Positions 8,330 through 17,048 of a DNA stretch of 64,000 nucleotides are shown here, piece after piece (position 1 is the first letter of the stretch; every line of letters begins with the position of its first letter). The position numbers were made by a program, and so were the translations under genes. The notes beneath the pieces were generated by a model. The model worked only from the letters and a program-made list of their open reading frames with translations. It had not been told where the DNA came from and ran no database searches. Origin of the DNA: Sulfitobacter sp. M39 (GTDB taxonomy: Bacteria > Pseudomonadota > Alphaproteobacteria > Rhodobacterales > Rhodobacteraceae); the NCBI RefSeq assembly GCF_021735935.1, contig NZ_WMDZ01000001.1, forward strand, positions 1,860,001 through 1,924,000, written 5' to 3'.

Positions 8330-9583
8330 ATGGCAAAGGCACTCACGACCAAAGCTGTCGACGCGATGAAACCCAACCTGGTACGGAGACTTGAAGTGCC
8401 TGACCCGGCGCTGTCTGGGCTGTATCTGGTAATCCAGCCGAGTGGTGCAAAGTCATGGGCCCTTCGGTATCGCTGGGCGGGAAAACCTGCAAAGCTCACG
8501 CTTGGGCGTTGGCCCGTTCTTGGCGTCGCTGATGCGCGTGCAGTTGCGTCCGATGCAATTGACAAAATTGAACGTGGCCAAAATCCTGCGGCTGAGAAAA
8601 AGGCGACCAAGGCTGCACGGCTGGAAGCTCAGCTATCTGAACGCGATAAGGTGAAGACGCTGATTGAGCAATTCGACCGGCGCCATTTGTCTGGCCTGAA
8701 AAGCGGTCATACGGTCAAACGCGAATTGGATAGGCACGTTGTATCGGAGTGGGGCGGGCGCGACATCCATGATATTGCCAAGCGTGACGTCATTGACCTG
8801 CTGGACAGCATAGTCGATTCTGGGCGGATTGTGACAGCTAATAGAGTGCGGTCCTATCTGAATAAGTTTCTCAATTGGTGTGTGGAACGGGACATAATTG
8901 CGTTCAGTCCAGCAACCGGGATCAAGCCGGTAGCGAAAGAGGTCAGCCGGGACCGCGTTTTGTCTGATGATGAGGTTCGATGGTTCTGGATGGCCTGTCA
9001 GGCGATCAAGCAACCTTGGGGACCGTTGGGAGAGCTGTTGTTGTTGACCGGCCAGAGATTGAATGAAGTCGCCTGCATGACTGATAAAGAGGTCACAGGC
9101 ACCAATTGGCATTTATCGGCGGTCCGCACAAAGAATGGGCGGGCGCATGACATACCTTTGTCAGATGCCGCAATAAGTGTTCTTTGCCGTATAGATATTA
9201 TCGAAGGCGATAAGGGGTATTACCACACCACGACTGGCGGAACGCCATTAAGTGGATTCCACAAAGGCCGTCAGCACCTTGCTGACCAAATGGTTGCGAT
9301 TGCTAGCGAAGAGCGCGGCTTGGAAGTGACTATCCCACATTGGACATTCCACGACCTGCGAAGGACCGCCGCAACGGGTATGGCCCGCCTCGGGATACCT
9401 GTGCGTGTGACAGAGGCGGTTCTCAACCATGTCAGTGGAACGGGTGGCGGCATCGTGGCAGTGTATCAACGGCACGACTATGCAGACGAAAAGAGGAGAG
9501 CGTTGGAAGCATGGGCCGGACTCGTTGCGCAGATAGTATCCGGCAATTCCGACAACGTAGTGCGTATTGGGGAGGCTAAGTAG
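8330..9583 (+). CDS. int: Tyrosine-type site-specific integrase (P4 family)
   Basis: 417 residues. The DUF4102 arm-binding N-terminal domain runs over ~1-90, the SAM-like core-binding domain over ~100-190, and the catalytic domain follows. Catalytic residues seen are Arg in LLTGQRLNEVACM, HxLRR at ~341-345 (HDLRRTAATG), His in VLNHVSG and Tyr near 379 (VYQRHDY). It should recombine the element's attachment site with tRNA-Asn. It lies next to the truncated left repeat, not beside the restored tRNA, which is less usual. ATG 8330 follows AAAGGA at 8314; a TTG at 8324 is an alternative. Confidence 0.95.
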   Translation: MAKALTTKAVDAMKPNLVRRLEVPDPALSGLYLVIQPSGAKSWALRYRWAGKPAKLTLGRWPVLGVADARAVASDAIDKIERGQNPAAEKKATKAARLEAQLSERDKVKTLIEQFDRRHLSGLKSGHTVKRELDRHVVSEWGGRDIHDIAKRDVIDLLDSIVDSGRIVTANRVRSYLNKFLNWCVERDIIAFSPATGIKPVAKEVSRDRVLSDDEVRWFWMACQAIKQPWGPLGELLLLTGQRLNEVACMTDKEVTGTNWHLSAVRTKNGRAHDIPLSDAAISVLCRIDIIEGDKGYYHTTTGGTPLSGFHKGRQHLADQMVAIASEERGLEVTIPHWTFHDLRRTAATGMARLGIPVRVTEAVLNHVSGTGGGIVAVYQRHDYADEKRRALEAWAGLVAQIVSGNSDNVVRIGEAK

Positions 9584-9585
9584 TG

Positions 9586-10320
9586 ATGAATTCGAAAGGG
9601 CAGGGAATTACACACCACGAATTTCTGTTTGCCGTCGGTGGGGAGATCGTGATCGAGGCCGACTTGTGGGAGTTTATGCAGTTGAAACCTGAGGACCGAC
9701 CAAATTGGCCCGATGTGCATATTCTCGCATACCTGGATATACTCTTTCGCATTGACCAACACGCAATAGCCGGAACGCTTGACGAGTTTCGAAATGCCCT
9801 GCGCATACGAGGAGAGTTCGTGCTTACGGACGAAGAAACGCAGCGAAAAATGCGGATTGAAGGCCCTTGGATCCGCGAATGGGTAAACCTCTACCGGGTA
9901 TTAAATGGACCAGACAACGTGACGAAAAGAAAAGTGTCAGGCGTTGCCGAGCGGTTCCTTGGATTAGAGAAGCCGCACCAAAGTGGGACCATATCAATGA
10001 CTGCCTTTGGTAAACATCCACGAACAGAAATGGAATTATTGGAGACGCTTCCACGTCATAAGAAGCCGCGCGGCGGTGGCAATAAGCTGGCAGTTCCATG
10101 GGGTTCTGAAACCTGGATACAGCCAATGAACCAAATGAGATTACTTGTTCTCCGAGATGAGCTTTCCAGAAATACCGCAGCCAAGCAGGTTGCCGGGATT
10201 TCAGAAAAGGCAAGACATTCAGACTATTACAATGATATCCTGCAGCGGTTTAGAGAGAAGATGCGCATCCGAAAATGGGGGGTGAAAGCAATCGAAGATA
10301 TCCTTTCCCGCTCCTCGTAA
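9586..10320 (+). CDS. Hypothetical protein of the satellite
   Basis: I do not recognise this 244-residue protein. It has no signal peptide or membrane segment. The N-terminal part is acidic (EIVIEADLWEFMQLKPEDRPNWPD); the C-terminal ~80 residues are basic and look helical (MRLLVLRDELSRNTAAKQ...DILQRFREKMRIRKW), perhaps DNA-binding. It begins 2 bases after the integrase stop with GGGGAGG upstream, so it is co-transcribed with int. In this position satellites often carry regulators or helper-interference genes. A GTG at 9583 is an alternative start. Confidence 0.75.
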   Translation: MNSKGQGITHHEFLFAVGGEIVIEADLWEFMQLKPEDRPNWPDVHILAYLDILFRIDQHAIAGTLDEFRNALRIRGEFVLTDEETQRKMRIEGPWIREWVNLYRVLNGPDNVTKRKVSGVAERFLGLEKPHQSGTISMTAFGKHPRTEMELLETLPRHKKPRGGGNKLAVPWGSETWIQPMNQMRLLVLRDELSRNTAAKQVAGISEKARHSDYYNDILQRFREKMRIRKWGVKAIEDILSRSS

Positions 10321-10370
10321 TCCCCTTATTTTGTCAGTGATTGCCTACGTTTTTTATAGCGAGGCTTATC

Positions 10371-10559
10371 ATGGACAAGAAACTCATATCCGCTGCGACC
10401 GTGCGCGAACTGTGTGGCGGCATATCTGACATGAGCCTGTGGCGTTGGCTCCATGACACAGACCTCAATTTCCCCAAACCTATATATATTTCCCGCCGTC
10501 GTTACTGGCGGCAGGCTGATGTCTTGGCGTGGGTAGAGACGCAAGTTGAGGCGGCCTGA
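10371..10559 (+). CDS. AlpA-like excisionase/activator
   Basis: 62-residue MerR-like winged helix-turn-helix protein of the AlpA family: MSLWRWLHDTDLNFPKPIYISRRRYWRQADVLAWVET, the typical D-x-x-W/FPKPI/R...W core. AlpA proteins act as excisionase or as transcriptional switch of P4-like elements and Gram-negative PICIs. The stop overlaps the start of the next gene as TGATG, so the two are translationally coupled. Confidence 0.85.
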   Translation: MDKKLISAATVRELCGGISDMSLWRWLHDTDLNFPKPIYISRRRYWRQADVLAWVETQVEAA

Positions 10560-11188
10560 TGAGTGACTTGCCGTTTGCTAAGGTAAAGCTGCAGCATCTG
10601 CGCGACTTGGCGTCCGACCGTGAAGTGTCCGACCGTGCATTTCGCCTTGCGGCATATCTTGCACTCAATCACGCAGATCATGTGACAGGCGAGTCTCGCC
10701 CTTCTGATGCATTCGTGGCGAAGGCGATGGGGGTTTCGGAAAAAACGGTCAGCCGAGCCGCTCGTGACCTTTTGGGGTCCGGGCACTACACGGTCGAGCG
10801 AGGTGTGAACCGCGGCAGAGCCACAAGGTATTTGCCGACTGAGGCGACACTTAACCGGGCAGTGGAAGTCAAAAAAAAGGCTGACAAGGTTGTCAGCCTT
10901 TCGACGGTAAAAGCCCGACAGGACTGTCCAGAAAGCACGACAGATGTGTCCGAGAAAGCCCGACAGGTTTGGGGGGCGAACAGAGAAAAGGAACTTAGAA
11001 AAGAACACGCGCGAGCTAGGGCTTTGCCAAATGATGGGCAAGCCGACGCAGCCGCTTATTGGGCATCGCAAGTGAAGGCCGGTGCCTTCATTCCACAGAC
11101 TGCGATTAGCCCATCGCTAGCTCGTGAGATATTGAGCCGTGGCCTTTTAGAAGCCGACGAACTCAGAGCTGTCGGGGTGGCGGCATGA
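10559..11188 (+). CDS. Helix-turn-helix protein, possible replication initiator
   Basis: 209 residues. The N-terminal ~90 form an HTH_36-like winged helix (SDRAFRLAAYLALNHADHVTGESRPSDAFVAKAMGVSEKTVSRAARDLL), the fold seen in plasmid/phage replication initiators and regulators. A Lys/Ala-rich linker and a C-terminal region (AAAYWASQVKAGAFIPQTAISPSLAREIL) follow. It is coupled to the alpA-like gene upstream. No primase or helicase motif is visible anywhere in the element, so this is the best candidate for a replication-control protein. The role is inferred. Confidence 0.75.
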   Translation: MSDLPFAKVKLQHLRDLASDREVSDRAFRLAAYLALNHADHVTGESRPSDAFVAKAMGVSEKTVSRAARDLLGSGHYTVERGVNRGRATRYLPTEATLNRAVEVKKKADKVVSLSTVKARQDCPESTTDVSEKARQVWGANREKELRKEHARARALPNDGQADAAAYWASQVKAGAFIPQTAISPSLAREILSRGLLEADELRAVGVAA

Positions 11189-11268
11189 CGTTTGATCTGG
11201 TCCCAATGGCGGCTTTTGCATCCGGGCAGGGGGCCGGGGGTCTGGGTTATGCGTTCGCGCTGTGCGGA

Positions 11269-11550
11269 TTAGTTGGCTTCACTAGAGGTTCTGTCGCGCA
11301 TTGCCTCAATACCGAATGGTTGACGGCTAAGCCATTCGGCTCTCGCATCGGCCTGACGGCGCAAAAGCATATCCGTACGGCTAACTTTCTCAAAACACTG
11401 CAAACGTTCGATATCGCTTTCTATTTCGCGGCATTCGCAAAGGGAAGCTGCAAGGCGATCTGTTTCCATCCAACGGCATTGGTCACTCTGAGCGAACGCC
11501 GGAACACCGAAAAGCACGGATACGAACACACCGCCTATTTTATTCAGCAT
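11269..11550 (-). CDS. Small secreted protein encoded against the satellite operon
   Basis: 93 residues with a clear N-terminal signal peptide (MLNKIGGVFVSVLFGVPAFA, cleavage expected after AFA-QS) and a short domain with CECREIESDIERLQCFEKV, the C-x(n)-RL-x-C-F pattern common in small periplasmic proteins. An excellent ribosome site, AGGAGGT, lies 4 bases before the ATG on the minus strand. It is the only minus-strand gene within the rightward operon. A periplasmic protein here could serve superinfection exclusion or envelope modification; function is unknown. An overlapping plus-strand frame (11185-11589) looks like its shadow. Confidence 0.6.
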   Translation of the reverse strand: MLNKIGGVFVSVLFGVPAFAQSDQCRWMETDRLAASLCECREIESDIERLQCFEKVSRTDMLLRRQADARAEWLSRQPFGIEAMRDRTSSEAN

Positions 11551-11585
11551 CAATACCTCCTGTGTTGCAACAACTGGAGGCTGGC

Positions 11586-13100
11586 ATGAAAGCATCCACC
11601 AAAGCAATCCGGTTCCTTGAAACGCTGGCAATCCCCGAGGGGCCAAAGGCAGGCGAACTGGTCAAGCTTGCCCCATTCCAAAAGCGATTTGTTAAAGGCG
11701 CGTTGGCTGGCGATGTTAACGTGGCGGTTTTGTCCATCGGGCGCGGGAACGCTAAGACGGCGCTGTCGGCTGGCATCGCTCTGGGATCGTGCATGGGCAA
11801 GTGGGATGGTCAGCCTCGGCGCGAAATCTTGATTGCCGCAAGAACGCGGGACCAAGCCCGCATCGCTTTTGACTTTGTGGTCGGGTTCATGCGGTCTTTA
11901 CCTGAAGACGAACAAAAGCTGTTCACAGTCCGGCGTTCCCCGCGTCTTGAAATCGAATATGAGGGTGGCGGCGGCGGGCATTTCATCCGGGCGATTGCGG
12001 CTGATGGCAAGTCTGCGCTTGGCTCTGCCCCTACGTTGATCTTGATGGATGAACGGGGCCATTGGGCGGCTGATCAAGGTGACGCTCTGGAACATGCGCT
12101 GTTGTCCGGTATGGGCAAGCGTGGCGGGCGGGCGTTAATCATTTCAACCTCTGCACCTGATGATGCCCACCCCTTTTCAATCTGGCTCGACGAGGACGCA
12201 CCGGGCATCTATCGGCAAGAACATCGACCGTCACCGGGCTTGCCTGCGGATGATCTGGAAAGCCTCAAAGAAGCAAACCCCGGCGCTGTTGCTGGCATTG
12301 GTTCTTCTTTGGACTGGTTGCAAGGTCAGGCACGGCGGGCAATTGAGCGGGGCGGCTCAACGCTGACCACGTTCCGGCTCTATAACCGGAATGAGCGTGT
12401 AAGCGGCGAAACCCGGGATGTGCTGTTGACCGTAGATGAGTGGCTTGCCTGTGAAGTATCTGAGGTTCCGGCACGGCAAGGGCAATGCGTGATCGGTATC
12501 GACCTTGGCGGCTCTGCGTCTATGACGGCGGCGTCTTTTTACTGGCCGGAAACGGGCCGTCTTGAAAGCCTTGGCACCTTCCCAAGAAAACCGAACCTTG
12601 CTGACCGTGGCGCAAATGATGGCGTTCAAGGGCGCTATGTTGAAATGCAGGATCGGGGCGAGTTGTCCACAATTGGCGATCAAACCGTGCCGATTGCACC
12701 TTGGCTGATCGAGGTGATGAAACATATCGAGGGCGAACCCGTCGCAGCGCTAGTCGCGGATCGGTACAAGCAATCCGAACTTGGAGAAGCGATTGACCGG
12801 GCGGGCATCCGTTCGCCTGTGATCTGGCGCGGCTTTGGGTTCAAAGACGGGAACGAGGATTGCGAGCGGTTCCGGCGGGCGGCGTTTGACGGCAAGGTGC
12901 TGACAAACCCGTCCTTGTTGCTGCGTTCTGCGTTCGCTGATGCGGTTACTCTGCGCGATCCATCCAACAATCTGAAACTGGCAAAGGCGCGTTCTACGGG
13001 CCGGATTGATGCGGCGTCTGCCACGGTTATCGCCGTTGCTGAGGGCGCTCGGATCATGGGCCGGCCAATACAGAAAGGAGGGCGCATCGCATGGGGATGA
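11586..13100 (+). CDS. terL: Terminase large subunit
   Basis: 504 residues. ATPase domain: Walker-A-like GRGNAKT at ~52-58, and an acidic DEXX-type segment LILMDERGHWAADQG. Nuclease domain: VIGIDLGGSASMTAASF, with later acidic residues (AALVADRYKQSE). It is the motor that packages DNA into the HK97-type capsid encoded downstream. No small-terminase gene is recognised next to it, which is unusual. ATG 11586 has GGAGG 4 bases upstream. Its stop overlaps the HNH start. Confidence 0.92.
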   Translation: MKASTKAIRFLETLAIPEGPKAGELVKLAPFQKRFVKGALAGDVNVAVLSIGRGNAKTALSAGIALGSCMGKWDGQPRREILIAARTRDQARIAFDFVVGFMRSLPEDEQKLFTVRRSPRLEIEYEGGGGGHFIRAIAADGKSALGSAPTLILMDERGHWAADQGDALEHALLSGMGKRGGRALIISTSAPDDAHPFSIWLDEDAPGIYRQEHRPSPGLPADDLESLKEANPGAVAGIGSSLDWLQGQARRAIERGGSTLTTFRLYNRNERVSGETRDVLLTVDEWLACEVSEVPARQGQCVIGIDLGGSASMTAASFYWPETGRLESLGTFPRKPNLADRGANDGVQGRYVEMQDRGELSTIGDQTVPIAPWLIEVMKHIEGEPVAALVADRYKQSELGEAIDRAGIRSPVIWRGFGFKDGNEDCERFRRAAFDGKVLTNPSLLLRSAFADAVTLRDPSNNLKLAKARSTGRIDAASATVIAVAEGARIMGRPIQKGGRIAWG

Positions 13101-13432
13101 GGCAAGATTACAAACGCCACTCAGGTAAGGTTACACGCGGCCCCCGCTGGAAGGCCCTGCGGATGCAGGCGCTGGACCGTGACGGCTGGCAATGTGTCCA
13201 ATGTGGCGAACGGCGGCGGTTGGAATGTGACCACATTCTACCCGTCCGAACGCACCCCGAACTTTCCTATTCTCTGAGCAATTTGCAGATGCTTTGCGGC
13301 CCCTGCCATGCCCGGAAAACCCGAATTGAGGTTGGGCACAAGCCTCTGACCCCAAAGCGCCAAGAATGGCGCGACCTGCTGCGAGATTTGCAGCGCAATC
13401 CCGTTGAGCATGAAAGGAAATCAAATGCTTGA
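13091..13432 (+). CDS. HNH endonuclease
   Basis: 113 residues with CVQCGERRRLECDHILP, SNLQMLCGPCHARKT: two CxxC zinc knuckles and the HNH active site. In HK97-type phages an HNH protein next to the terminase is needed for DNA cleavage during packaging, and it is also a regular part of capsid-forming satellites. It overlaps terL by 10 bases; AAGGAGG lies ~8 bases before the ATG. Confidence 0.92.
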   Translation: MGMRQDYKRHSGKVTRGPRWKALRMQALDRDGWQCVQCGERRRLECDHILPVRTHPELSYSLSNLQMLCGPCHARKTRIEVGHKPLTPKRQEWRDLLRDLQRNPVEHERKSNA

Positions 13433-14675
13433 TTCACTAAGAATCACCCGGCGTCAGTCGGAAATCCGTCAACAGCTTGCCGACTTGGTAGGCAAACCCG
13501 AACCGTCTGAGGACGAAACGCGGTCTATGGAAACGCTGGATGCTGAGTATCGCACCAACGAAACGCGGTTCCGTGCGGCTTTGACAGCTGAGGACGATGA
13601 GCGCAAAGAAGCGGGGGCCGAACTGGAAAGCCGCTCTGAGACAGAATGGGGCGAACTTGCGGGCCGTTTTGAATTGCGCCAAGTCGCCCTAGCACTTGAT
13701 GAAGGCCGCAAGCTGGACGGTGCAACCGCTGAAATGGTGGAAGAATTGCGCAGCGCGGGCGGGTTCCAAGGTATCCCTGTTCCCCTTGAGGCGCTGGAAA
13801 CCCGTGCTGGTGAAACGCTTGCGGGCGGTGTTCCTGACCCAATCCGCACAATGCCAACGATTGAGCGCCTGTTCGCGGGTTCCTCTGCAACGGCGATGGG
13901 TTGCCGGATGATCAACGTGGGCGTGGGGGAAATCGAATACCCCGTTGCCACGGGTGGCGCACAACCGGGCTGGGCTGGCTCTGAGACTGGTGACGTGCCG
14001 GGGCCGCAAGCTTACACGACGACCGATGTGCCGATGAAGCCTGATCAGACACTGGGTGTTCAAATGAAGATCACCCGCAAGGCGTTAAAACAGGCGGGTG
14101 CAGGTCTGGAGCAAGCGGTACGGCGCGATATGTCGGCGGCAATCCAGCAAGAGACTGATCGTGCCATTTTCCTCGGCTCTGGTTCCGGTGGTGAGCCTTT
14201 GGGCGTTTTCCCCGGTGCATCCGCCTACGGCATCACAGAAACGGCCATCGATGCGGCGGCGTCCTATGCCGCGTTCCGTGCTGCGGTCGTGCGGTTTATG
14301 ACGGCGAACGCGGCAAGCGGCCCCGGTGCGGTTAACCTACTGTTGCGTCCTGAGGTCTTTGACAGCATGGACGAACTGATTAGCGGTCTGGCAATCTCTG
14401 AGTGGGACCGTTTGGTGGCAAAGATGGGCAAGACCGTCCTGACCACCAACGGCATCTTGGCCCCGGCTGGTGATCCGGCTGAAAGCATGGCGCTCCTGTC
14501 CACATCCACAAACGGGGTGGCTCCGGTGTTCTGCGGCATGTGGGGGGCGGTGGATCTGATCCGCGATCCGTTCAGTGATGCAAAGTCTGGGCAATTGCGC
14601 CTGACGGCACTGACCACAATGGATGTTACGGTTGCGCGTGGTGTGCAACTCGAAATCCTGACTGGTATTCAGTGA
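13425..14675 (+). CDS. Major capsid protein, HK97 fold
   Basis: 416 residues. The N-terminal ~110 are charged and helical (scaffolding/delta domain, removed by the protease), followed by the HK97 shell domain: YPVATGGAQPGWAGSETGDVPG, MKITRKALKQAG, DRAIFLGSGSGGEPLGVF, LLLRPEVFDSM. Several ATGs lie in frame; 13425 is preferred because AAAGGA precedes it at the right distance. It forms the shell of a satellite or phage head. It overlaps the HNH gene by 8 bases and is coupled to the protease by TGATG. Confidence 0.93.
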   Translation: MLDSLRITRRQSEIRQQLADLVGKPEPSEDETRSMETLDAEYRTNETRFRAALTAEDDERKEAGAELESRSETEWGELAGRFELRQVALALDEGRKLDGATAEMVEELRSAGGFQGIPVPLEALETRAGETLAGGVPDPIRTMPTIERLFAGSSATAMGCRMINVGVGEIEYPVATGGAQPGWAGSETGDVPGPQAYTTTDVPMKPDQTLGVQMKITRKALKQAGAGLEQAVRRDMSAAIQQETDRAIFLGSGSGGEPLGVFPGASAYGITETAIDAAASYAAFRAAVVRFMTANAASGPGAVNLLLRPEVFDSMDELISGLAISEWDRLVAKMGKTVLTTNGILAPAGDPAESMALLSTSTNGVAPVFCGMWGAVDLIRDPFSDAKSGQLRLTALTTMDVTVARGVQLEILTGIQ

Positions 14676-15325
14676 TGCTAGAAGGCTTTGCAGGCGGCGG
14701 TCTGGAACTACGCAAAAGGGCATCCGGTGCGTTGGCATTGCAAGGCTCTTTTCCCTACGGCAAACGGGCGGTCCTCAGTGATGGGGGCCGTTCCGGCAGG
14801 CCAAAGAAAGAGGCAATTGCGCCCGGTGCTTTTGCCTATCGGATCAACACCCCGTCTGAGCATGGCGGGGCAAAGGACATTCACCTGTTGTCTGGTCACG
14901 ACTTTGGCAAACCTTTGGCATCGGTTCGGTCTGGCACTTTGGACATTAAAGACAGTCCTGAGGCAGTGACGTTCACGGCAACCATTTCTGAGGAAATGCA
15001 AGAGGTCAGCTATGTTAAAGACGTTCTTGCGGCGGTGTCTGCCGGGTTGGCAATCGGCATATCGCCGGGGTTTCGCCTCCCACCAAAGCGGCGGGTTCCT
15101 AATCCTGAGACGATTGAAGATGAAGGGATGGACCCAGAAAACGGGGCGTTCAATGCGGTCATTCGCACGGTGTTGCAAGCCTTGCTTTACGAAATGTCGA
15201 TTGTGACAAGACCCGCTTATCCAGAAACCCAGATCGAAGCGCGAAATTGGACGCCTGACGGGCTATTGCAATCGGATGGGCTTGGGATTGGCCTGCATCG
15301 CACTTTGAACAGATGGAGGGCCTAA
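14675..15325 (+). CDS. HK97 family prohead protease
   Basis: 216-residue serine protease of the herpesvirus-assemblin/HK97 type. The catalytic His lies in LLSGHDFGKPLAS, the catalytic Ser region is VSAGLAIGISPGF, and the signature end is LYEMSIVTRPAYPET. It would mature the capsid by removing the delta domain. Placing the protease downstream of the capsid gene is the reverse of the usual phage HK97 order (portal, protease, capsid). ATG 14675 overlaps the capsid stop. Confidence 0.9.
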   Translation: MLEGFAGGGLELRKRASGALALQGSFPYGKRAVLSDGGRSGRPKKEAIAPGAFAYRINTPSEHGGAKDIHLLSGHDFGKPLASVRSGTLDIKDSPEAVTFTATISEEMQEVSYVKDVLAAVSAGLAIGISPGFRLPPKRRVPNPETIEDEGMDPENGAFNAVIRTVLQALLYEMSIVTRPAYPETQIEARNWTPDGLLQSDGLGIGLHRTLNRWRA

Positions 15326-15327
15326 AC

Positions 15328-15918
15328 ATGGCAGAAACGATCAAGCAAGTTGAAGCTATTCCGGCTTCATATCCAGATATTGGGCAAAGCGAACTTGGCT
15401 TTGCGCCCACAGATGATTCTTGGCAGCGGATCGAAAGCTATATCGCGCACCGGTTCACTCCGCGAGAAGTGATCTGGACCGTGGAGGGGGAAGGCGACTG
15501 GACGCCACCCTTGAAACCGGTAACGGCTATTTCTGCTGAAAAATGGGAAAACGGCTGGGTCGAGGTCACGTTGCCTGAGGGGCCATATGGATATTGCCTG
15601 CCCGGTGATGGCCCGTATCGGATCACGGCAACCGTGGGGCCTGAGGGTGTCGAAGTGGACGGCGTGACGACTTATGCCGTTCCGACTGTGGTGGCGAAGG
15701 CCGCGCACAGGCTAACGCAATACTGCCTAATTCAAGTTGATAAGGACGACTACGGCAGATTTACTCGATTGCCTGAATTTGCGGCTACGTCTGCCCGATA
15801 TTCGGGCGAGGGTGAAAATGCTGCGGAAACAGAACTAGAACGACCTTCCACATGGATTGCAAAAGCAATGCAAAATAGCGGTGCGGCTGATCTGCTGCGT
15901 CCATATCGGAGGGCTTGA
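15328..15918 (+). CDS. Probable head completion / adaptor protein
   Basis: 196 residues between the protease and portal genes, where HK97-type and satellite modules carry the connector. The N-terminal half (DSWQRIESYIAHRFTPREVIWTVEGEGDW) resembles head-tail connector proteins of the HK97 gp6/phiE125 gp8 type; the family call comes from position plus general resemblance. ATG 15328 follows GGAGGG. It would close the portal vertex and accept a (helper) tail. Confidence 0.65.
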   Translation: MAETIKQVEAIPASYPDIGQSELGFAPTDDSWQRIESYIAHRFTPREVIWTVEGEGDWTPPLKPVTAISAEKWENGWVEVTLPEGPYGYCLPGDGPYRITATVGPEGVEVDGVTTYAVPTVVAKAAHRLTQYCLIQVDKDDYGRFTRLPEFAATSARYSGEGENAAETELERPSTWIAKAMQNSGAADLLRPYRRA

Positions 15919-15919
15919 T

Positions 15920-16987
15920 ATGTGGCCATTCAAACGGAAAGAACCTGAGAACGAAACGCGGTCCACTGGCAACGGATACACAACGCAGGTGATGCAAGCG
16001 CGGACGGATTACATCGGCGGCGTTGATGGCGTTGCCGAACTCACTGGCACGGTGCAAGGCTGTGTGAGCCTCTGGGAAGGCGGTCTGAGCCTATCCGATG
16101 TGGAAGGCACCGACATGCTGACCCCGATGATGCTGGCGTTGGCTGGTCGCGCTCTGGCGTTGCGCGGGGAATGTGTGTTCGTGATCCGCGAGGACGGGTT
16201 GTTGCCGTGTTCGGATTGGGATTTGACCACACGTTATTCCAAGCCCACGGCCTACCGTGTTGGCGTCTCTGACACGGGCGGCGGCAAGTCTATGACGGTG
16301 CTGGCGGGCGAGGTGCTGCACCTGCGCGTTGGTGCTGATGTGGGTATGCCGTATGTCGGACAATCCCCGTTGCGGCGGGCGCGGCTTACGGCGAGTCTGT
16401 TGCAAACGCTGGAATTGGCCCTGTCCGAGGTCTACGCAAACGCGCCACTGGGTTCGTCTGTCATTCCGTTCCCTGAGGCACCTGACCAAGATATGAGCGA
16501 TCTGGCGCGCGGGTTCCGTGGGTTTCGCGGCAAGGTGCTAATACGTGAGTCCGTCAACGTTACGGCGGCGGGTGGTCCTGCGCCTCAGACTGATTTGAAG
16601 CCGTCCGATGTGTCGCCTGACCTATCCAAAGCTATGACAAAGGAAACGCTGGTGTCGGCACGGTCCAGCATTGAAATGGTCTATGGGGTTCTACCCGCTC
16701 TAAGCAATATCAGCACAACGGGGCCAATGGTCAGAGAGGCGCAACGCCACCTTGCCCAATGGGGTCTTATGCCTATCGCAGCGATGATCGGGCAAGAGGC
16801 GTCCGAAAAGCTGGGAAATACGGTAAAGCTGGATGTAATGCGACCATTGCAGGCGTTTGATGCCGGTGGCCGCGCGAGGGCGCTTACGGCGGTTGTGGCA
16901 GCAATGGCAGCGGCCAAGGAAACAGACATTGATCCGGCAATGGCCCTCAAACTGGTGGATTGGAAGCATGAGGCCGAAAATGAATGA
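15920..16987 (+). CDS. Phage portal protein (HK97 type)
   Basis: 355 residues, slightly short for the family. Recognisable segments are MWPFKRKE at the start, YVGQSPLRRARLTASLLQTLE in the middle, and LPALSNISTTGPMVREAQRHLAQWGLMPIAAMIGQEASEKL near the end, the stem/crown region of portal proteins. It forms the dodecameric vertex through which DNA is packaged. It begins 2 bases after the previous stop, with GGAGGG upstream, and is the last gene of the rightward operon. Confidence 0.85.
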   Translation: MWPFKRKEPENETRSTGNGYTTQVMQARTDYIGGVDGVAELTGTVQGCVSLWEGGLSLSDVEGTDMLTPMMLALAGRALALRGECVFVIREDGLLPCSDWDLTTRYSKPTAYRVGVSDTGGGKSMTVLAGEVLHLRVGADVGMPYVGQSPLRRARLTASLLQTLELALSEVYANAPLGSSVIPFPEAPDQDMSDLARGFRGFRGKVLIRESVNVTAAGGPAPQTDLKPSDVSPDLSKAMTKETLVSARSSIEMVYGVLPALSNISTTGPMVREAQRHLAQWGLMPIAAMIGQEASEKLGNTVKLDVMRPLQAFDAGGRARALTAVVAAMAAAKETDIDPAMALKLVDWKHEAENE

Positions 16988-17000
16988 GAAGACTTGGAGC

Positions 17001-17026
17001 CAGCACCCTTCTAAGAATAGGTGCTG
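17001..17026. terminator. Hairpin between the convergent capsid and cargo operons
   Basis: Inverted repeat CAGCACC (17001-17007) / GGTGCTG (17020-17026) in the 61-bp gap between the portal stop and the end of the PIN gene. The T-tract is poor on both strands, so it is a weak bidirectional terminator candidate. Confidence 0.4.
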
Positions 17027-17048
17027 ATTAAATTCAGCAGGCAGAAGC

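Noticed and set aside
11185..11589. Plus-strand 134-residue frame overlapping the winged-helix gene stop by ATGA.
   Set aside because: The overlap is suggestive, but composition (many Cys, His, Phe) looks like the shadow of the minus-strand secreted-protein gene, which has a signal peptide and a far better ribosome site.
11586..16987. Could the capsid block be the Rhodobacterales gene transfer agent cluster?
   Set aside because: Gene order differs, there are no tail or tape-measure genes, and the block lies between att repeats with its own integrase.
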